A stretch of DNA of 46,435 nt from Burkholderiaceae bacterium (lineage in GTDB: Bacteria; Pseudomonadota; Gammaproteobacteria; Burkholderiales; Burkholderiaceae_B). Every line of letters starts with the position of its first letter. The stretch's first letter is position 1. Location: the NCBI GenBank assembly GCA_017857895.1, contig JAFMCG010000004.1, positions 1 to 46,435 on the forward strand, given 5' to 3'. The position numbers and the translations under genes were made by a program. This document shows positions 26,202 through 36,667 of the stretch, in pieces. The notes beneath the pieces are model-generated. The model had not been told where the DNA came from, did no database searches, and saw only the letters and a program-made list of their open reading frames with translations.

Positions 26202-26255
26202 GATGTTGTTTAATCAAAAAAGGCTGGTGGCTATGAGTCGCACGCGATTTGAAGA

Positions 26256-27059
26256 TCACATCGTCAGATCATCGACTGATATTGTAGGCACATCTTCTAA
26301 CAATTCTTGAGGATACTGCACTTGGCTTAAGTAAAGTCCTGCCGCTGAAAACGTGGGTGCAGCAACTGTCCGGTCACGCGCCGCTAAAACCTGCGCGACA
26401 CGCCCTGGCTCATGTTTGCCCTGACCAACGAGTATCAACTCACCCACGATATTACGCACCATGTGATGCAAAAATGCATTGGCACTGAGCGAAACGATCA
26501 CAAAATCGCGAGAGCGTTTAACCGTCAGTGAGTGCATTTCTCTGACAGGGCTGGCTGCTTGACACTGCGACGATCGAAAACTAGAAAAGTCGTGGCGCCC
26601 CACCAAACATTGTGATGCTTGCTGCATCCGAGTGACATCGAGTGCTCTGAAACACCAACCCGCTCGATTTGCCCATAAAGGTTGGCGAACTGGGGTGTTG
26701 ATAATAATGTAGTGATAGGTTCGGCTAAGGGCACTAAACCGAGCATTGAAAGCGTCTGAAACTGGGCGTGCCCATTGGATCGAAATCGATGGCGGCAAAT
26801 AACTGTTCAAACCTCGCACCCAAGCGGTCGCATCACGAAACACGGGCGAATCAATATGAATGACTTGGTTTAAGGCGTGAACGCCAGTGTCTGTGCGACC
26901 GGCACAAATGGTGGCGACAGGTGTACCCACAAATTGAGCCAATGCTTTTTCAACTTGATCTTGTACAGTTAGGCCATTGGGCTGAGTCTGCCAGCCCAAC
27001 CAAGGAAAGCCATCGTAAGACAAGCCAAGCGCAATCCGATGCATGGCACGGTCTTGCAT
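26256..27059 (-). CDS. truA: tRNA pseudouridine synthase A (positions 38-40)
   Basis: A 267-residue pseudouridine synthase acting on the anticodon stem-loop. The catalytic aspartate is in [30 protein letters not shown] at the start and [14 protein letters not shown] near the C-terminus are conserved. The long open frame upstream (to 27176) overlaps the fimV-like gene and has no homology; I take the ATG at 27059, with ATG 27044 as an alternative. Order asd-fimV-truA-trpF is typical for betaproteobacteria. Confidence 0.95.
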   Translation of the reverse strand: MQDRAMHRIALGLSYDGFPWLGWQTQPNGLTVQDQVEKALAQFVGTPVATICAGRTDTGVHALNQVIHIDSPVFRDATAWVRGLNSYLPPSISIQWARPVSDAFNARFSALSRTYHYIIINTPVRQPLWANRAGWCFRALDVTRMQQASQCLVGRHDFSSFRSSQCQAASPVREMHSLTVKRSRDFVIVSLSANAFLHHMVRNIVGELILVGQGKHEPGRVAQVLAARDRTVAAPTFSAAGLYLSQVQYPQELLEDVPTISVDDLTM

Positions 27060-27081
27060 TAACGTCTCACTGGCGTATCGC

Positions 27082-28758
27082 TCATGCCGTGCCGTCAGGC
27101 TTGCTTGTGGCTGGCTTTTCAGTCTGAGTAACCTCAGACGACCCCTCGGTTGTTGGCTCATCCAAAGACAAATCAATGCTTTCTAGTTTGTCTTTAAATG
27201 CCTGTTGCGTTGTCGCGAGACCCGCGCCAGCAACGCCAAGAGCTTGTGCCTTTTCTTGCCGTCCTGTTGCTCTTAATGCCCACGCCAAAATCAACGCAAA
27301 CAACGCCAAAACAATGGCTATTGAAGCAGCAACGTTGTTCGACACCCAAGCGATTGCTTGAGAAACGGCATCTTGCGCCGGTTCAGCCGCACCCCGCCTG
27401 TCCGACCCAGCGGTCATACCTGGGGCCGTTGCACTTGGCGTTTTGGCCGCGGTTGCACCAACGCCCATGGCAGCGCTGCCATCTGTGGCCTGAGCGGTTG
27501 TCGAAGCAGTTGATGATGCCGTGCCAGTGTTGTTGAAAGTGTTGTTGCCAGTGGTTGATGGCGAACCGACCGATGCCCCTGCGCTGTTCGTTGGCGTGGA
27601 CGTTGAACCATCGACGGGCGAATTAATCGGTGCGCTGCCCGAGACCATGCCATTTGCGCCGGTTGTATTGGTCGCACTTGCTGAATCTGTTGCGGCTTGC
27701 GCGATCTGAGCAGCCGTTTGATTGTTAGCAGTCAAAGTCGGGTCTTGGCCACCGACATTATTTTGTCCAGCTGAGCCCGTGACAGCAGCAGCCCCAGACA
27801 AGGCACTAGCGTTGTTGTTTAAAGCTTGCAAGCGGGCTTGCTCTTCAGCGCGGGCTCGGGCTTGAGAGGTTTTTTGATCGGCGGCCGCATCCACAGGGGC
27901 GGCTGACAAGCGAACCTGGTCTTGTGTGACAGGTACAGCAGCAGTGGTTGCGGGTTCGACTTGGCCACGATTTTGAGCGCTGGTCGCTGGTGCACCAGCA
28001 GCAGTAACTGGGCTGGCTGATACGGCCGTATTACCACCTCTCATGCGCTGAAAAGCCTGCACTTGAGCCAGATATTGAGCCTTCGCGAAGGCTGGATCAA
28101 TGGCTAGAACGGTTGCAGCATCAGGAATATTGAGAGCCGCCCCAGCCTTGAGCAAATTCATGTTTTGTGAAATAAAAGCATTCGGATTGGCTTGAAAAAG
28201 TGCCCAAAGCATTTGGTAACGAGTCGCGCCGGCAACGGGAAACTTATTGGCAATGCCAATCAAAGTGTCACCACGCATCACGGTCACGGTTTGATCACCC
28301 GCCACGCGAATCGCAGGCGGCGGCGCAACAATGACACTAGACTGAATGGCGCGACGACTCGTGTCTGTGGCAACATCGAGCAGTACGTTAATCACAGTTT
28401 GGTCTGAGGCACGGCTCGAGGAAAGTCTAATTACTCGGCTGGTGTCGTTGGCACCCGCTTGAACAGAAACTTGAAGTTGATCTAAGGCAACAGGTGGGGT
28501 CAAACCCGATGCTTGCCAAGCGGCTGCGTTGGCAATTGAAACGCTCAGGCTCTGTGCTGCTTGCGCGGTGACGTTTCGCAGTGCAACGTCGATCACCAAA
28601 GGTTGACCAGGCAAAGAGACAACGCGGCTTCTACCAACATCAAACGCATGAGCGCCGACAGGAAGCATCAAACTTGCGGCTGTTGCAGCCAAAACGACGA
28701 GCGTTTGCGATTTAAGAATCATCCGATCACTCACCATAAGAAAACGCGCTATCAACAT
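27082..28758 (-). CDS. fimV: FimV/TspA-like LysM membrane protein
   Basis: A 558-residue inner-membrane protein. A signal peptide or anchor lies at about residues 13-38 ([20 protein letters not shown] then VGAHA). A FimV N-terminal beta domain follows, then a LysM-like peptidoglycan motif near residue 160 ([16 protein letters not shown]). A long low-complexity stretch rich in A, T, S, N and G (about 245-460) leads to a transmembrane helix ([18 protein letters not shown]) and a short cytoplasmic tail. The TPR/C-terminal FimV domain seen in Pseudomonas is missing. FimV organises polar type IV pili and related machinery. Start uncertain: ATGs at 28758, 28737 and 28722. Confidence 0.82.
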   Translation of the reverse strand: MLIARFLMVSDRMILKSQTLVVLAATAASLMLPVGAHAFDVGRSRVVSLPGQPLVIDVALRNVTAQAAQSLSVSIANAAAWQASGLTPPVALDQLQVSVQAGANDTSRVIRLSSSRASDQTVINVLLDVATDTSRRAIQSSVIVAPPPAIRVAGDQTVTVMRGDTLIGIANKFPVAGATRYQMLWALFQANPNAFISQNMNLLKAGAALNIPDAATVLAIDPAFAKAQYLAQVQAFQRMRGGNTAVSASPVTAAGAPATSAQNRGQVEPATTAAVPVTQDQVRLSAAPVDAAADQKTSQARARAEEQARLQALNNNASALSGAAAVTGSAGQNNVGGQDPTLTANNQTAAQIAQAATDSASATNTTGANGMVSGSAPINSPVDGSTSTPTNSAGASVGSPSTTGNNTFNNTGTASSTASTTAQATDGSAAMGVGATAAKTPSATAPGMTAGSDRRGAAEPAQDAVSQAIAWVSNNVAASIAIVLALFALILAWALRATGRQEKAQALGVAGAGLATTQQAFKDKLESIDLSLDEPTTEGSSEVTQTEKPATSKPDGTA

Positions 28759-28836
28759 AAATTATCAGCCACCTAAAAAGTGAGACCCGATTGCCTTCGT
28801 CGAGGCATGAAACATAATGTAACAAAAAAAGAACAA

Positions 28837-29961
28837 TCAACGCGTCAAAAGGATGCCAAGCATTCTGCGAAGGGGTTCAGCTGCGCCCCACAACAACTGG
28901 TCGCCAACAGTGAAGGCGCTCAAATACTCGGGTCCCATCGATAATTTGCGCAGACGACCCACTGGAATATCAAGTGTTCCCGTGACCGCCACCGGAGATA
29001 ACCCACGCATGGTGGCTTCTTTTTCATTTGGGATGACTTTGGCCCAAGGCGTTCCTTGGCCGATGATGTCATTGATTTCATCAAGCGGTACGTCTCGAGT
29101 CAATTTGATTGTCAGTGCTTGGCTGTGGCAGCGCATGGCGCCAATTCGAATGCACAGGCCGTCAATGGGAATGGCGGCCTGATCAAACCCTTCACCACGG
29201 CCAAGAATCTTGTTGGTCTCAACACCCGCCTTCCACTCTTCCTTAGACATGCCGTTGCCCAAGTCCTTGTCGATCCAGGCAAGCAAGTTACCCGCCAAGG
29301 GTTCACCAAAATGTTGCGCAGGCAAATTGCCACTGCGCTGCAGATCAATCACGCCACGGTCAATATCCAAAATGGCAGAAGCCGGATCATCCAACAGTGC
29401 CCGTACGGATTGATTAACCAAGCCGAATTGGGTTAATAGTTCGCGCATGTGTTGCGCACCGCCGCCGGAGGCGGCCTGATAGGTCATGCTGCTCATCCAC
29501 TGCACAAGTCCAGCATTGAATAAGCCCGCTAATCCCATCAGCATGCAAGACACAGTGCAATTGCCACCAACAAAGTCTTTGACACCACGACTTAAAGCCG
29601 CATCAATGACCGGTTGATTGACAGGGTCAAGCACAATGACAGCCTGGGGTTGCATCCGCAAGGTGCTGGCCGCATCAATCCAATAGCCATTCCATCCCGC
29701 CGCACGTAACTTACCGTAGACCTCAGTGGTGTAATCGCCGCCTTGGCAAGTCAAAATGATGGGCAGCTTTTTAAGGGCCTCGATGTCGTAAGCATTTTGC
29801 AAAGCCGTTCCACCCGCCCAGTCGGGCGCATTGCCACCGGCATTGCTCGTCGAGAAAAGAACTGGATTAAAGCTGGCAAAATCGTTCTCTTGACGCATGC
29901 GCTGCATCAAAACCGACCCAACCATGCCTCGCCACCCCACCAAACCCACAGACTGATTCAT
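28837..29961 (-). CDS. asd: Aspartate-semialdehyde dehydrogenase
   Basis: A 374-residue NADP-dependent enzyme that makes aspartate semialdehyde for lysine, threonine and methionine synthesis. The nucleotide loop is [11 protein letters not shown], the catalytic cysteine is C135 in GGNCTVSCM, and the histidine is in [12 protein letters not shown]. Numbering with the ATG at 29961 matches E. coli C135. An upstream GTG at 29973 would add four residues. It follows leuB after a strong terminator, so it has its own promoter or reads through. Confidence 0.96.
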   Translation of the reverse strand: MNQSVGLVGWRGMVGSVLMQRMRQENDFASFNPVLFSTSNAGGNAPDWAGGTALQNAYDIEALKKLPIILTCQGGDYTTEVYGKLRAAGWNGYWIDAASTLRMQPQAVIVLDPVNQPVIDAALSRGVKDFVGGNCTVSCMLMGLAGLFNAGLVQWMSSMTYQAASGGGAQHMRELLTQFGLVNQSVRALLDDPASAILDIDRGVIDLQRSGNLPAQHFGEPLAGNLLAWIDKDLGNGMSKEEWKAGVETNKILGRGEGFDQAAIPIDGLCIRIGAMRCHSQALTIKLTRDVPLDEINDIIGQGTPWAKVIPNEKEATMRGLSPVAVTGTLDIPVGRLRKLSMGPEYLSAFTVGDQLLWGAAEPLRRMLGILLTR

Positions 29962-29982
29962 TAATGCACTCACTTTTTACAC

Positions 29983-30009
29983 AAAAAAGCCCACCGATCG
30001 GTGGGCTTT
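29983..30009 (-). terminator. Rho-independent terminator after leuB
   Basis: A perfect 12-bp self-complementary stem (arm AAAGCCCACCGA, 29986-29997) is followed on the minus strand by a run of six T residues. It lies between leuB and asd and should end the leuCDB transcript. Confidence 0.88.
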
Positions 30010-30030
30010 ACACTTAAATCGGAACCATTA

Positions 30031-31104
30031 TCATAACGCGGCCAATACGGCATCACCCATTGCTGCCGTACTGACTTTTGTTGTGCCAGGCTCAAAAATG
30101 TCGACTGTGCGTAAACCGTCTGACAATACTTTGCGCACAGCCGCTTCAATACGGCTGGCCGAAGCCTCGTCATTGAGTGAATATCGCAAAAGCATGGCAG
30201 CCGATAAGATGGTGGCCAATGGGTTAGCGATACCTTGTCCAGCGATGTCAGGCGCTGAGCCATGACTTGGCTCATAAAGCCCTTGCCCAGCGGCGTTTAA
30301 AGACGCTGAAGGCAACATACCAATCGAACCGGTCAGCATTGACGCTTCATCAGACAAAATATCACCAAACAAATTACCTGTCACGATCACATCGAACGCC
30401 TTGGGCGCACGGACCAATTGCATGGCGGCATTATCGACATACATGTGAGAGAGCTCGACATCGGGATACTCACGCGCCACGTCAGTCACCACATCACGCC
30501 ACAACTGAGAGGTTTCAAGCACGTTGGCTTTGTCAACACTGCAGAGCCGACCTTGACGTTTTTGGGCCGCCTGAAAACCCAAATGGGCAATTCGACGGAT
30601 TTCGGATTCGGCGTAGCGCATGGTGTCAAAACCCTCACGCTCACCTTTAAAAGCACCGTCTGGCGCATTTCGAATGCCACGAGGCTGCCCAAAATAAATG
30701 TCACCCGTCAATTCACGAAGAATCAACAGGTCTAGCCCTGACACGACCTCAGGCTTGAGCGATGAGGCATTCGCGAGTTCAGGATACAAAATCGCTGGGC
30801 GGAAATTGGCAAACAAACCCATGGCCTTGCGCAAACCCAAAATCGCTTGCTCTGGGCGATGTTCGCGTGGCAATTTATCGTACTTCCAATCGCCCACTGC
30901 ACCAAACAAGACAGCGGCACTTGATTGCGCGAGCGCAAGCGTTGCCGGCGGCAAGGGATGACCGTGCAAATCAAACGCCGTCCCCCCGACTGGGGCATGT
31001 TCAAGCGTCAAGGGCAAGTTAAGGGCCGTTAAAACCCGAACGGCTTGCTCAATGATCTCGTGACCGATGCCATCACCGGGCAATACAGCAATTCGGTGAC
31101 TCAT
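30031..31104 (-). CDS. leuB: 3-isopropylmalate dehydrogenase
   Basis: A 357-residue NAD-dependent decarboxylating dehydrogenase, the third step of leucine synthesis. The start [17 protein letters not shown] has GGAG 7 bases upstream and overlaps the leuD stop as ATGA. The catalytic tyrosine region RYAESEIRR-like ([14 protein letters not shown]) and the NAD-binding [20 protein letters not shown] are clear. A longer frame to 31137 is an overlap with leuD. Confidence 0.97.
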   Translation of the reverse strand: MSHRIAVLPGDGIGHEIIEQAVRVLTALNLPLTLEHAPVGGTAFDLHGHPLPPATLALAQSSAAVLFGAVGDWKYDKLPREHRPEQAILGLRKAMGLFANFRPAILYPELANASSLKPEVVSGLDLLILRELTGDIYFGQPRGIRNAPDGAFKGEREGFDTMRYAESEIRRIAHLGFQAAQKRQGRLCSVDKANVLETSQLWRDVVTDVAREYPDVELSHMYVDNAAMQLVRAPKAFDVIVTGNLFGDILSDEASMLTGSIGMLPSASLNAAGQGLYEPSHGSAPDIAGQGIANPLATILSAAMLLRYSLNDEASASRIEAAVRKVLSDGLRTVDIFEPGTTKVSTAAMGDAVLAAL

Positions 31105-31760
31105 CGACCCACTCCCACCGGTTGAACATTCAACCAAGGATGGCGCGCCAAGCGTTCGGCTTCAAATGCACGGATCTTGTCAGCATGCTTCAGTGTTAAA
31201 CCAATTTCATCGAGTCCTTTAAGCAAGCATTCTTTGCGAAAGGCATCAATTGAAAAAGCGTAGGCTCGGCCGTCGCCAGTGCGCACCAATTGTTCGGGCA
31301 GGTCAATGGTTAACTCGTAACCGTTAAACCCTTGCACCTCGTCGAACAAACGAGCCACTTCAAGTTCAGTCAAAACAATGGGCAAAAGACCATTTTTAAA
31401 GCAGTTGTTGTAGAAAATGTCTGCAAAAGATGGCGCAATCACAGCCCTAAAACCGAATTGTTGCAGCGCCCAAGGGGCATGCTCGCGGCTTGATCCGCAG
31501 CCAAAGTTCTTTCTCGCCAAAAGGACTGAGGCGCCTTTGTAGCGTGATTGATTCAACACAAAATCAGGGTTCAACGGCCGCTTGGTGTTATCCATGCCAG
31601 GCTCGCCGTGGTCAAGATAGCGCAACTCATCAAACAAATTGGGCCCAAAACCTGAACGTTTGATCGATTTTAAAAACTGCTTGGGGATGATCAGATCGGT
31701 ATCGACGTTCTCTCGATCCATCGGTGCAACCAAGCCTTTGTGTACAGTAAATGCGTCCAT
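31101..31760 (-). CDS. leuD: 3-isopropylmalate dehydratase small subunit
   Basis: A 219-residue swivel-domain subunit that pairs with LeuC to isomerise 2- to 3-isopropylmalate. Typical elements are [18 protein letters not shown], the substrate loop [16 protein letters not shown], and [15 protein letters not shown]. Start taken at the ATG 31760; a TTG at 31766 lies closer to AAGGA and cannot be excluded. leuC ends 28 bases upstream and leuB overlaps its stop. Confidence 0.97.
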   Translation of the reverse strand: MDAFTVHKGLVAPMDRENVDTDLIIPKQFLKSIKRSGFGPNLFDELRYLDHGEPGMDNTKRPLNPDFVLNQSRYKGASVLLARKNFGCGSSREHAPWALQQFGFRAVIAPSFADIFYNNCFKNGLLPIVLTELEVARLFDEVQGFNGYELTIDLPEQLVRTGDGRAYAFSIDAFRKECLLKGLDEIGLTLKHADKIRAFEAERLARHPWLNVQPVGVGR

Positions 31761-31788
31761 GTTCAATATATCCTTACGAAGTCTTGGC

Positions 31789-33192
31789 TCAACTCAGCCG
31801 ACGAATATCCACGAAGTGACCGGCAATGGCAGCGCCAGCGGCCATTGATGGGCTCACCAAATGTGTACGGCCACCTTGTCCTTGCCGGCCTTCGAAATTG
31901 CGGTTCGACGTCGAGGCACAACGCTCACCAGGTTCAAGACGGTCGGCATTCATGGCCAAACACATCGAGCAACCCGGTTCGCGCCATTCAAAACCAGCGT
32001 CGATAAAGATTTTGTCTAAACCTTCTTTCTCGGCTTGCCGCTTGACCAAACCAGAACCTGGCACAACCAAGGCCTGTTTAACGTTCGCAGCCACTCGTTT
32101 GCCACGAGCCACGGCAGCAGCGGCACGCAAGTCTTCAATGCGCGAGTTCGTGCACGAACCAATAAAAACACGATCAATTTTTATCGAGGTGATCGGTGTG
32201 TTGGGCTCAAGACCCATATAAAGCAGCGCGCGCTCCATCCCTGAGCGTCGGGCGGGGTCTTTTTCTTTGTCAGGGTCCGGGACTTTGGCATCGACAGGCA
32301 ACACCATTTCAGGTGATGTGCCCCAAGTGACTTGCGGCACAATATGCTGAGCGTTGATTTCGACCACACGATCAAAGTGTGCGCCTTCATCAGAATGAAG
32401 TGTTTGCCAGTATTGAACAGCCGCATCCCAAAGCACTCCGCTTGGTGCAAATGGACGTCCACGGAAGTAATCAATGGTTTTATCGTCAACCGCAACCATG
32501 CCAGAGCGGGCGCCCGCTTCGATGGCCATGTTACAGACGGTCATGCGACCTTCGATGGTTAGATCGCGAATGGTGCTGCCACCAAATTCAATCGCGTGCC
32601 CAGTACCACCGGCAGTCCCGATGACGCCGATAATGTGCAAAACCACGTCTTTGGCCGTACAGCCTGCAGGCAATTTGCCTTCGACTTTTATCAGCAGGTT
32701 TTTGCTTTTTTTGGCCATCAGTGTTTGAGTGGCCAACACATGCTCAACTTCTGAAGTCCCGATGCCATGAGCCAATGCACCAAAGGCACCGTGCGTACTG
32801 GTGTGCGAATCACCGCACACCACCGTCATGCCGGGCAATGTGGCGCCTTGTTCAGGGCCAATCACGTGAACGATACCCTGACGCAGGTCATTCATCTTAA
32901 ATTCCGTCACACCGAATTTTTCGCAGTTGCTGTCTAAAGTATCGACCTGCAACTTGGAAATGGGGTCGTCAATGCCGCCAGCCCTGTTGATGGTGGGCAC
33001 ATTGTGGTCGGCTACCGCCAAGTTGGCGCTGACACGCCAAGGCTTGCGATCGGCGAGCTCCAAACCCTCAAAAGCCTGCGGGCTGGTGACCTCGTGCAAC
33101 AAGTGGCGGTCAATATATAGCGTCGCTGTGCCGTCGTCTTGTTGTTGCACCACATGTGCATCCCAAAGCTTGTCATACAAGGTACGTTTCAT
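31789..33192 (-). CDS. leuC: 3-isopropylmalate dehydratase large subunit
   Basis: A 467-residue aconitase-family subunit carrying a [4Fe-4S] cluster. The cluster cysteines are in [13 protein letters not shown] and in [10 protein letters not shown]. The active-site segment [32 protein letters not shown] (in part) is present. It is the first gene of leuC-leuD-leuB. In many Burkholderiales a small entericidin gene separates leuC and leuD; here they are adjacent. Confidence 0.97.
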   Translation of the reverse strand: MKRTLYDKLWDAHVVQQQDDGTATLYIDRHLLHEVTSPQAFEGLELADRKPWRVSANLAVADHNVPTINRAGGIDDPISKLQVDTLDSNCEKFGVTEFKMNDLRQGIVHVIGPEQGATLPGMTVVCGDSHTSTHGAFGALAHGIGTSEVEHVLATQTLMAKKSKNLLIKVEGKLPAGCTAKDVVLHIIGVIGTAGGTGHAIEFGGSTIRDLTIEGRMTVCNMAIEAGARSGMVAVDDKTIDYFRGRPFAPSGVLWDAAVQYWQTLHSDEGAHFDRVVEINAQHIVPQVTWGTSPEMVLPVDAKVPDPDKEKDPARRSGMERALLYMGLEPNTPITSIKIDRVFIGSCTNSRIEDLRAAAAVARGKRVAANVKQALVVPGSGLVKRQAEKEGLDKIFIDAGFEWREPGCSMCLAMNADRLEPGERCASTSNRNFEGRQGQGGRTHLVSPSMAAGAAIAGHFVDIRRLS

Positions 33193-33285
33193 CGCGCAGG
33201 TTTCCGTTTAAGTTCGTCGGTATTGGCGTTTGAGCCGAAACATGGCTTGATTCAGGCGGCTCTCAACACAAAATAATTATTGTCT

Positions 33286-33442
33286 TTACTCAGTGGTTTG
33301 TTTCATCAATGGCTGTTTCTTCGCACCGGGCATTCGGTCCATCGACCCACACCCAACGCAGGCACCACAACTAGCATCCTTTTTGATTATGCCATAGGGC
33401 GTTAGCAGATCAGGCCTAAGGACAAGGCACAAATTTAGCCGC
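33286..33442 (-). other. Possible Cys-rich short reading frame between aroC and leuC
   Basis: The 250-base gap between the aroC stop and the leuC start contains a minus-strand frame ending KKDASCGACVGCGSMDRMP then GAKKQPLMKQTTE and a TAA at 33286. Three cysteines in a CxxCxxC spacing and a basic tail look more ordered than chance, but no ATG or GTG with a ribosome-binding site precedes it; the frame continues open into aroC. It may be a relic of a gene end, a TTG-started peptide, or noise. Confidence 0.2.
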
Positions 33443-34516
33443 CTATTTGGCCAGATGGTCTTGACATTGAGCGCGATGTCGCAAGGCATGGTCAACCAAC
33501 ACCAAGGCCAAAAGGGCTTCCGCAATCGGGGTGGCTCGAATGCCAACACAGGGATCGTGGCGTCCCAAGGTTTGCACTTGAACAGGCTCGCCCGCTCGAT
33601 TGATTGATTGGCGTTCAATGCGGATACTGGAAGTCGGTTTGATGGCCAAGCTCACCGTGATGTCCTGCCCTGTGGAAATGCCACCGAGCACACCACCCGC
33701 GTTGTTGGTTAAAAACCCAGCGGGTGTCATTTCGTCACCGTGCTCAGAACCCCGCTGGGCAACGCTGGCGAATCCCGCCCCAATCTCAACACCTTTGACC
33801 GCGTTTAAACCCATCATGGCGTGCGCAATGTCAGCGTCCAAACGGTCATAAAGCGGCTCTCCCCAACCGGCGGGCAGCCCAGAAGCCATGACTTCGATGC
33901 GTGCACCAATGGAATCACCGGCACGGCGCAAGCCATCCATAAAGGATTCCAATTCGGCAATCATGGATGCATTGGCCGCGAAGAAAGGATTGTGTGCAAC
34001 GTGATCCCAAGACTCAAATGCGATGTGTAAGGGGCCGAGCTGGCTCATGTGACCGCGTACTTCGATGTCGTGATTAAGCTTTAGCCATTTTTTAGCAATG
34101 GCTCCGGCAGCCACTGTCGGTGCTGTTAGCCTGGCAGAGGAACGACCGCCGCCTCGTGGGTCTCGCTCGCCATACTTCTTCCAGTAAGAAAAGTCGGCAT
34201 GTCCGGGCCGAAACGTTTCAGCAATGGCAGCGTAATCTTTACTGCGCGCGTCTTGGTTACGAATCAACAAACCAATGGGCGTGCCAGTGGTTTTGCCTTC
34301 AAAAACGCCTGAGAGGATTTCAACTTGATCGGGCTCTTGGCGTTGGGTGACGTGGCGAGACTGTCCTGGCCGACGACGGTCAAGTTCAACTTGAATGTCC
34401 GATTCATCAAGCGCAAGTCCTGGTGGGCAACCATCAACCACACAGCCAATAGCAGGTCCGTGTGACTCACCAAAGTTGGTCACCGAAAATAACTTACCAA
34501 GCGTACTGCCAGCCAT
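33443..34516 (-). CDS. aroC: Chorismate synthase
   Basis: A 357-residue FMN-dependent lyase, the last common step of aromatic amino acid synthesis. Family signatures [19 protein letters not shown] near the N-terminus, [20 protein letters not shown] in the middle, and [12 protein letters not shown] are all present. ATG at 34516 preceded by TAGGG is chosen over a frame extended to 34564. It stands alone, with 161 bases to the DUF2069 gene upstream and 250 to leuC downstream. Confidence 0.97.
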   Translation of the reverse strand: MAGSTLGKLFSVTNFGESHGPAIGCVVDGCPPGLALDESDIQVELDRRRPGQSRHVTQRQEPDQVEILSGVFEGKTTGTPIGLLIRNQDARSKDYAAIAETFRPGHADFSYWKKYGERDPRGGGRSSARLTAPTVAAGAIAKKWLKLNHDIEVRGHMSQLGPLHIAFESWDHVAHNPFFAANASMIAELESFMDGLRRAGDSIGARIEVMASGLPAGWGEPLYDRLDADIAHAMMGLNAVKGVEIGAGFASVAQRGSEHGDEMTPAGFLTNNAGGVLGGISTGQDITVSLAIKPTSSIRIERQSINRAGEPVQVQTLGRHDPCVGIRATPIAEALLALVLVDHALRHRAQCQDHLAK

Positions 34517-34677
34517 AAGAAACCCTACTCTCTGATGAATCGACGGTGATAGCGTCGCAAACATGACTTGTTGGTCAACATCACATTATGACATTTTGAG
34601 GCAGTTACGAGGCAAAACCAGGCGAATGACGACGGGTTTACAACGGGGCGCCGCTGGTTAATGACCAAACAAAGCGT

Positions 34678-35145
34678 TTATTTGAGGGTGTCGGTGTCGC
34701 CTCTGGCTGACGATTTGGTGGCTGCAACTTGTTCAGCTTTAAGCAAAACTTTGGCTGCCTTGGCTGCCCTAGCGGCTCTTTTGGCAGGGTGTACATACAT
34801 AATTGCCGCGATAAAAAAAGTCGTTGCCAGAAAGATTTCAACCCAAGCCATCAAAATACTCGGCCCTGGCGGATCAGAAGCAACCCGAACGACCCCCTCC
34901 ATCAAGTAAAGCAAGACCAACATACTGGCCCACTGCATGGTGTAGAGACTACCCTTTGAAACGCCTCTAAAAGCAAAAACCAAGGGCACAGCTTTTAAGA
35001 ACAATAACGAACCGGGCCTAAGCGGGGCCAAAAAGATTTCCCAAGCCAGGCACCATAAAAAAAGCGCGATAAGACTGATCAACGCCACGCGTTGAAGTCC
35101 AGCGGACAATTTAATGTCTTTTTCGTGATCAGCGCTTGTTATCAT
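34678..35145 (-). CDS. DUF2069 membrane protein
   Basis: A 155-residue protein with four hydrophobic helices (about 18-40, 48-64, 70-85, 100-118) and a basic, alanine-rich cytoplasmic tail (HPAKRAARAAKAAKVLLKAE). The central pattern WEIFLAPLRPGSLLFLKAVPL then FAFRGV is typical of DUF2069. The family has no established function. Its ATG is only 32 bases from the start of the divergent yihY gene, so the promoters must overlap coding sequence. Confidence 0.85.
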   Translation of the reverse strand: MITSADHEKDIKLSAGLQRVALISLIALFLWCLAWEIFLAPLRPGSLLFLKAVPLVFAFRGVSKGSLYTMQWASMLVLLYLMEGVVRVASDPPGPSILMAWVEIFLATTFFIAAIMYVHPAKRAARAAKAAKVLLKAEQVAATKSSARGDTDTLK

Positions 35146-35177
35146 GGGCCAACGTTACCTTTGAGTCAGGGTTCTGC

Positions 35178-36104
35178 ATGCTGCGCGACAAGTTACCTCG
35201 TCTAAAAAGAGCGCTGATGCGTATTGTATCGGCAGCCATCCGTGATCGGTTGTTTCAGGTCGCGTCAAGTTTGGCGTTCACAACCATTTTGGCAATCGTG
35301 CCGTTATTGGCTGTGACATTGTCGTTGATGACGGCTTTCCCAATCTTTGCAGATTTTGAGTCGGCACTTCAGACGTTTTTGCGCGAACAATTGATGCCTG
35401 AGGCTTTTTCAGAGACGGTCATGCGTTATTTGGACGAGTTTGTTGCGCAAGCCTCGCGTTTGTCCACAGTGGGTGGTCTGTTTTTACTGGTGACTGCCGT
35501 CTTGGTCATTCTATCCGTTGACGACGCCCTCAATGATATTTGGCATGTTAAGAAGCAGCGTTCGATTGGACAGCGTTTATTGATTTATTGGGCTGTGCTC
35601 TCGGTCGGGCCAATTATTCTGGGGGCCAGCATTTGGACATCTTCTTTGGTGGTGCATCAAGCGTTTACGTTAAGCGGTGGCACTGCCCTGCCCTTAGCCC
35701 TATTGGGCTCTGGTGCGCCTTTCTTTTTAGGCGGTGTGGCCTGCGCCCTTTTATTTGCCATTGTGCCGAACTGCCGCGTTCCCTTTTGGGTTGCCTTGGT
35801 GGGCGGATTCACAACCGCCTCTTTGTTTGAGATGATTAAATGGGGTTTAGGTCTGTACTTTGCTCAGATACCAACCTACACCGTTATTTATGGTGCTTTT
35901 TCTGTGCTGCCTGCCTTTTTACTTTGGATTTATCTCTCCTGGTTTGCCGTCTTGATTGGCGCCATTGTGTCAGCAAACATACTCGCACACGACCACACCG
36001 ATCGACACGATGTGCGCTTGCATCATGACAATGCAAGTCTACCCTCCTACAATGACAGTCAGCATCTCGCTAGCGGAGAATCGAGCCATGTTAAAAGTCA
36101 GTGA
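35178..36104 (+). CDS. YihY/BrkB-family inner-membrane protein
   Basis: A 308-residue polytopic protein with six predicted helices of the YihY/virulence factor BrkB family. The segments SSLAFTTILAIVPLLAVTLSL, DDALNDIWHVKKQRS and YGAFSVLPAFLLWIYLSWFAVLIGA (the last two in part) are characteristic. Transport or envelope roles have been proposed for the family, but none is firmly established. I chose the ATG at 35178 with AGGG 7 bases upstream, rather than a TTG at 35136 that would overlap the divergent DUF2069 gene. Confidence 0.88.
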   Translation: MLRDKLPRLKRALMRIVSAAIRDRLFQVASSLAFTTILAIVPLLAVTLSLMTAFPIFADFESALQTFLREQLMPEAFSETVMRYLDEFVAQASRLSTVGGLFLLVTAVLVILSVDDALNDIWHVKKQRSIGQRLLIYWAVLSVGPIILGASIWTSSLVVHQAFTLSGGTALPLALLGSGAPFFLGGVACALLFAIVPNCRVPFWVALVGGFTTASLFEMIKWGLGLYFAQIPTYTVIYGAFSVLPAFLLWIYLSWFAVLIGAIVSANILAHDHTDRHDVRLHHDNASLPSYNDSQHLASGESSHVKSQ

Positions 36105-36540
36105 AATTCTAAAAGTCAAAGGCAATACGCTTTTTACTGCTGGGCCTGATATGGCAGTCACGCAAGCCGTCAACATCATGAGTGAGCAAGACATTGGTTC
36201 TTTGGTCATCATGGCTCACGGCACCTTAGTCGGTATGTTGACCTTTCGTGAAATCATTCGCCACGTCAACAGCAACGGGGGTGCACTCGGTGAGTTCACT
36301 GTCAGGGCCATCATGGATGACGCCCCACTGAGTGTCACGCCCAATACAGATGCCGACGAGGTGCAACGACTGATGTTAGCCAAGCACGCGCGTTACATTC
36401 CAGTAATGGATGGCCCCACGCTGATGGGTGTGATTTCGTTTTATGACATGGCGCAAGCAATTGCCGCTGCTCAGCAATTCGAAAACGCCATGCTAAAGGC
36501 ATATATTCGCGATTGGCCAAGCGATGGTGATAGCGCATAG
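36088..36540 (+). CDS. Paired CBS-domain protein
   Basis: A 150-residue protein made of two CBS motifs (about residues 8-60 and 75-130), which as a pair bind adenosine nucleotides. The first ends IGSLVIMAHGTLVGMLTFREI and the second ARYIPVMDGPTLMGVISFYDM, both the usual strand-helix endings. There is no fused effector domain. The ATG at 36088 overlaps the end of yihY by 17 bases, with GGAG upstream. A link to yihY through translational coupling is likely; the partner protein is unknown. Confidence 0.88.
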   Translation: MLKVSEILKVKGNTLFTAGPDMAVTQAVNIMSEQDIGSLVIMAHGTLVGMLTFREIIRHVNSNGGALGEFTVRAIMDDAPLSVTPNTDADEVQRLMLAKHARYIPVMDGPTLMGVISFYDMAQAIAAAQQFENAMLKAYIRDWPSDGDSA

Positions 36541-36582
36541 CCTTCTCTTTAGAAGCAACCAAACAATGGCGTGGCGACGGCA

Positions 36583-36637
36583 GGTCTCTGGCTGGTCTCT
36601 GACAGGTCTGTGCGGGGTCTGTGGATGATCTGTTGTT
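36583..36637. repeat. Five tandem 11-bp repeats (GGTCTSTGnnn)
   Basis: Copies start at 36583, 36594, 36605, 36616 and 36627, exactly 11 bases apart: GGTCTCTGGCT, GGTCTCTGACA, GGTCTGTGCGG, GGTCTGTGGAT and the weaker GATCTGTTGTT. The conserved part is the first 8 bases. They fill the gap between the convergent CBS and dusA genes and do not lie in a gene or upstream of one. Confidence 0.85.
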
Positions 36638-36667
36638 GAAGAGACAGCGCACAGCCCTCTGATCGGT

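Noticed and set aside
27176-27709. Long open frames opposite or overlapping the fimV-like gene
   Set aside because: They arise from the Ala/Thr/Ser/Asn-rich low-complexity region, lack ribosome-binding sites and show no domain.
32474-32728. Antisense frames over leuC as candidate genes
   Set aside because: leuC is complete with both cluster motifs; the antisense frames have no start signals or recognisable domains.
36583-36637. PhoB box array at the CBS/dusA gap
   Set aside because: The 11-bp period fits but the unit GGTCTSTG does not match the PhoB heptamer CTGTCAT, and no promoter lies next to it.
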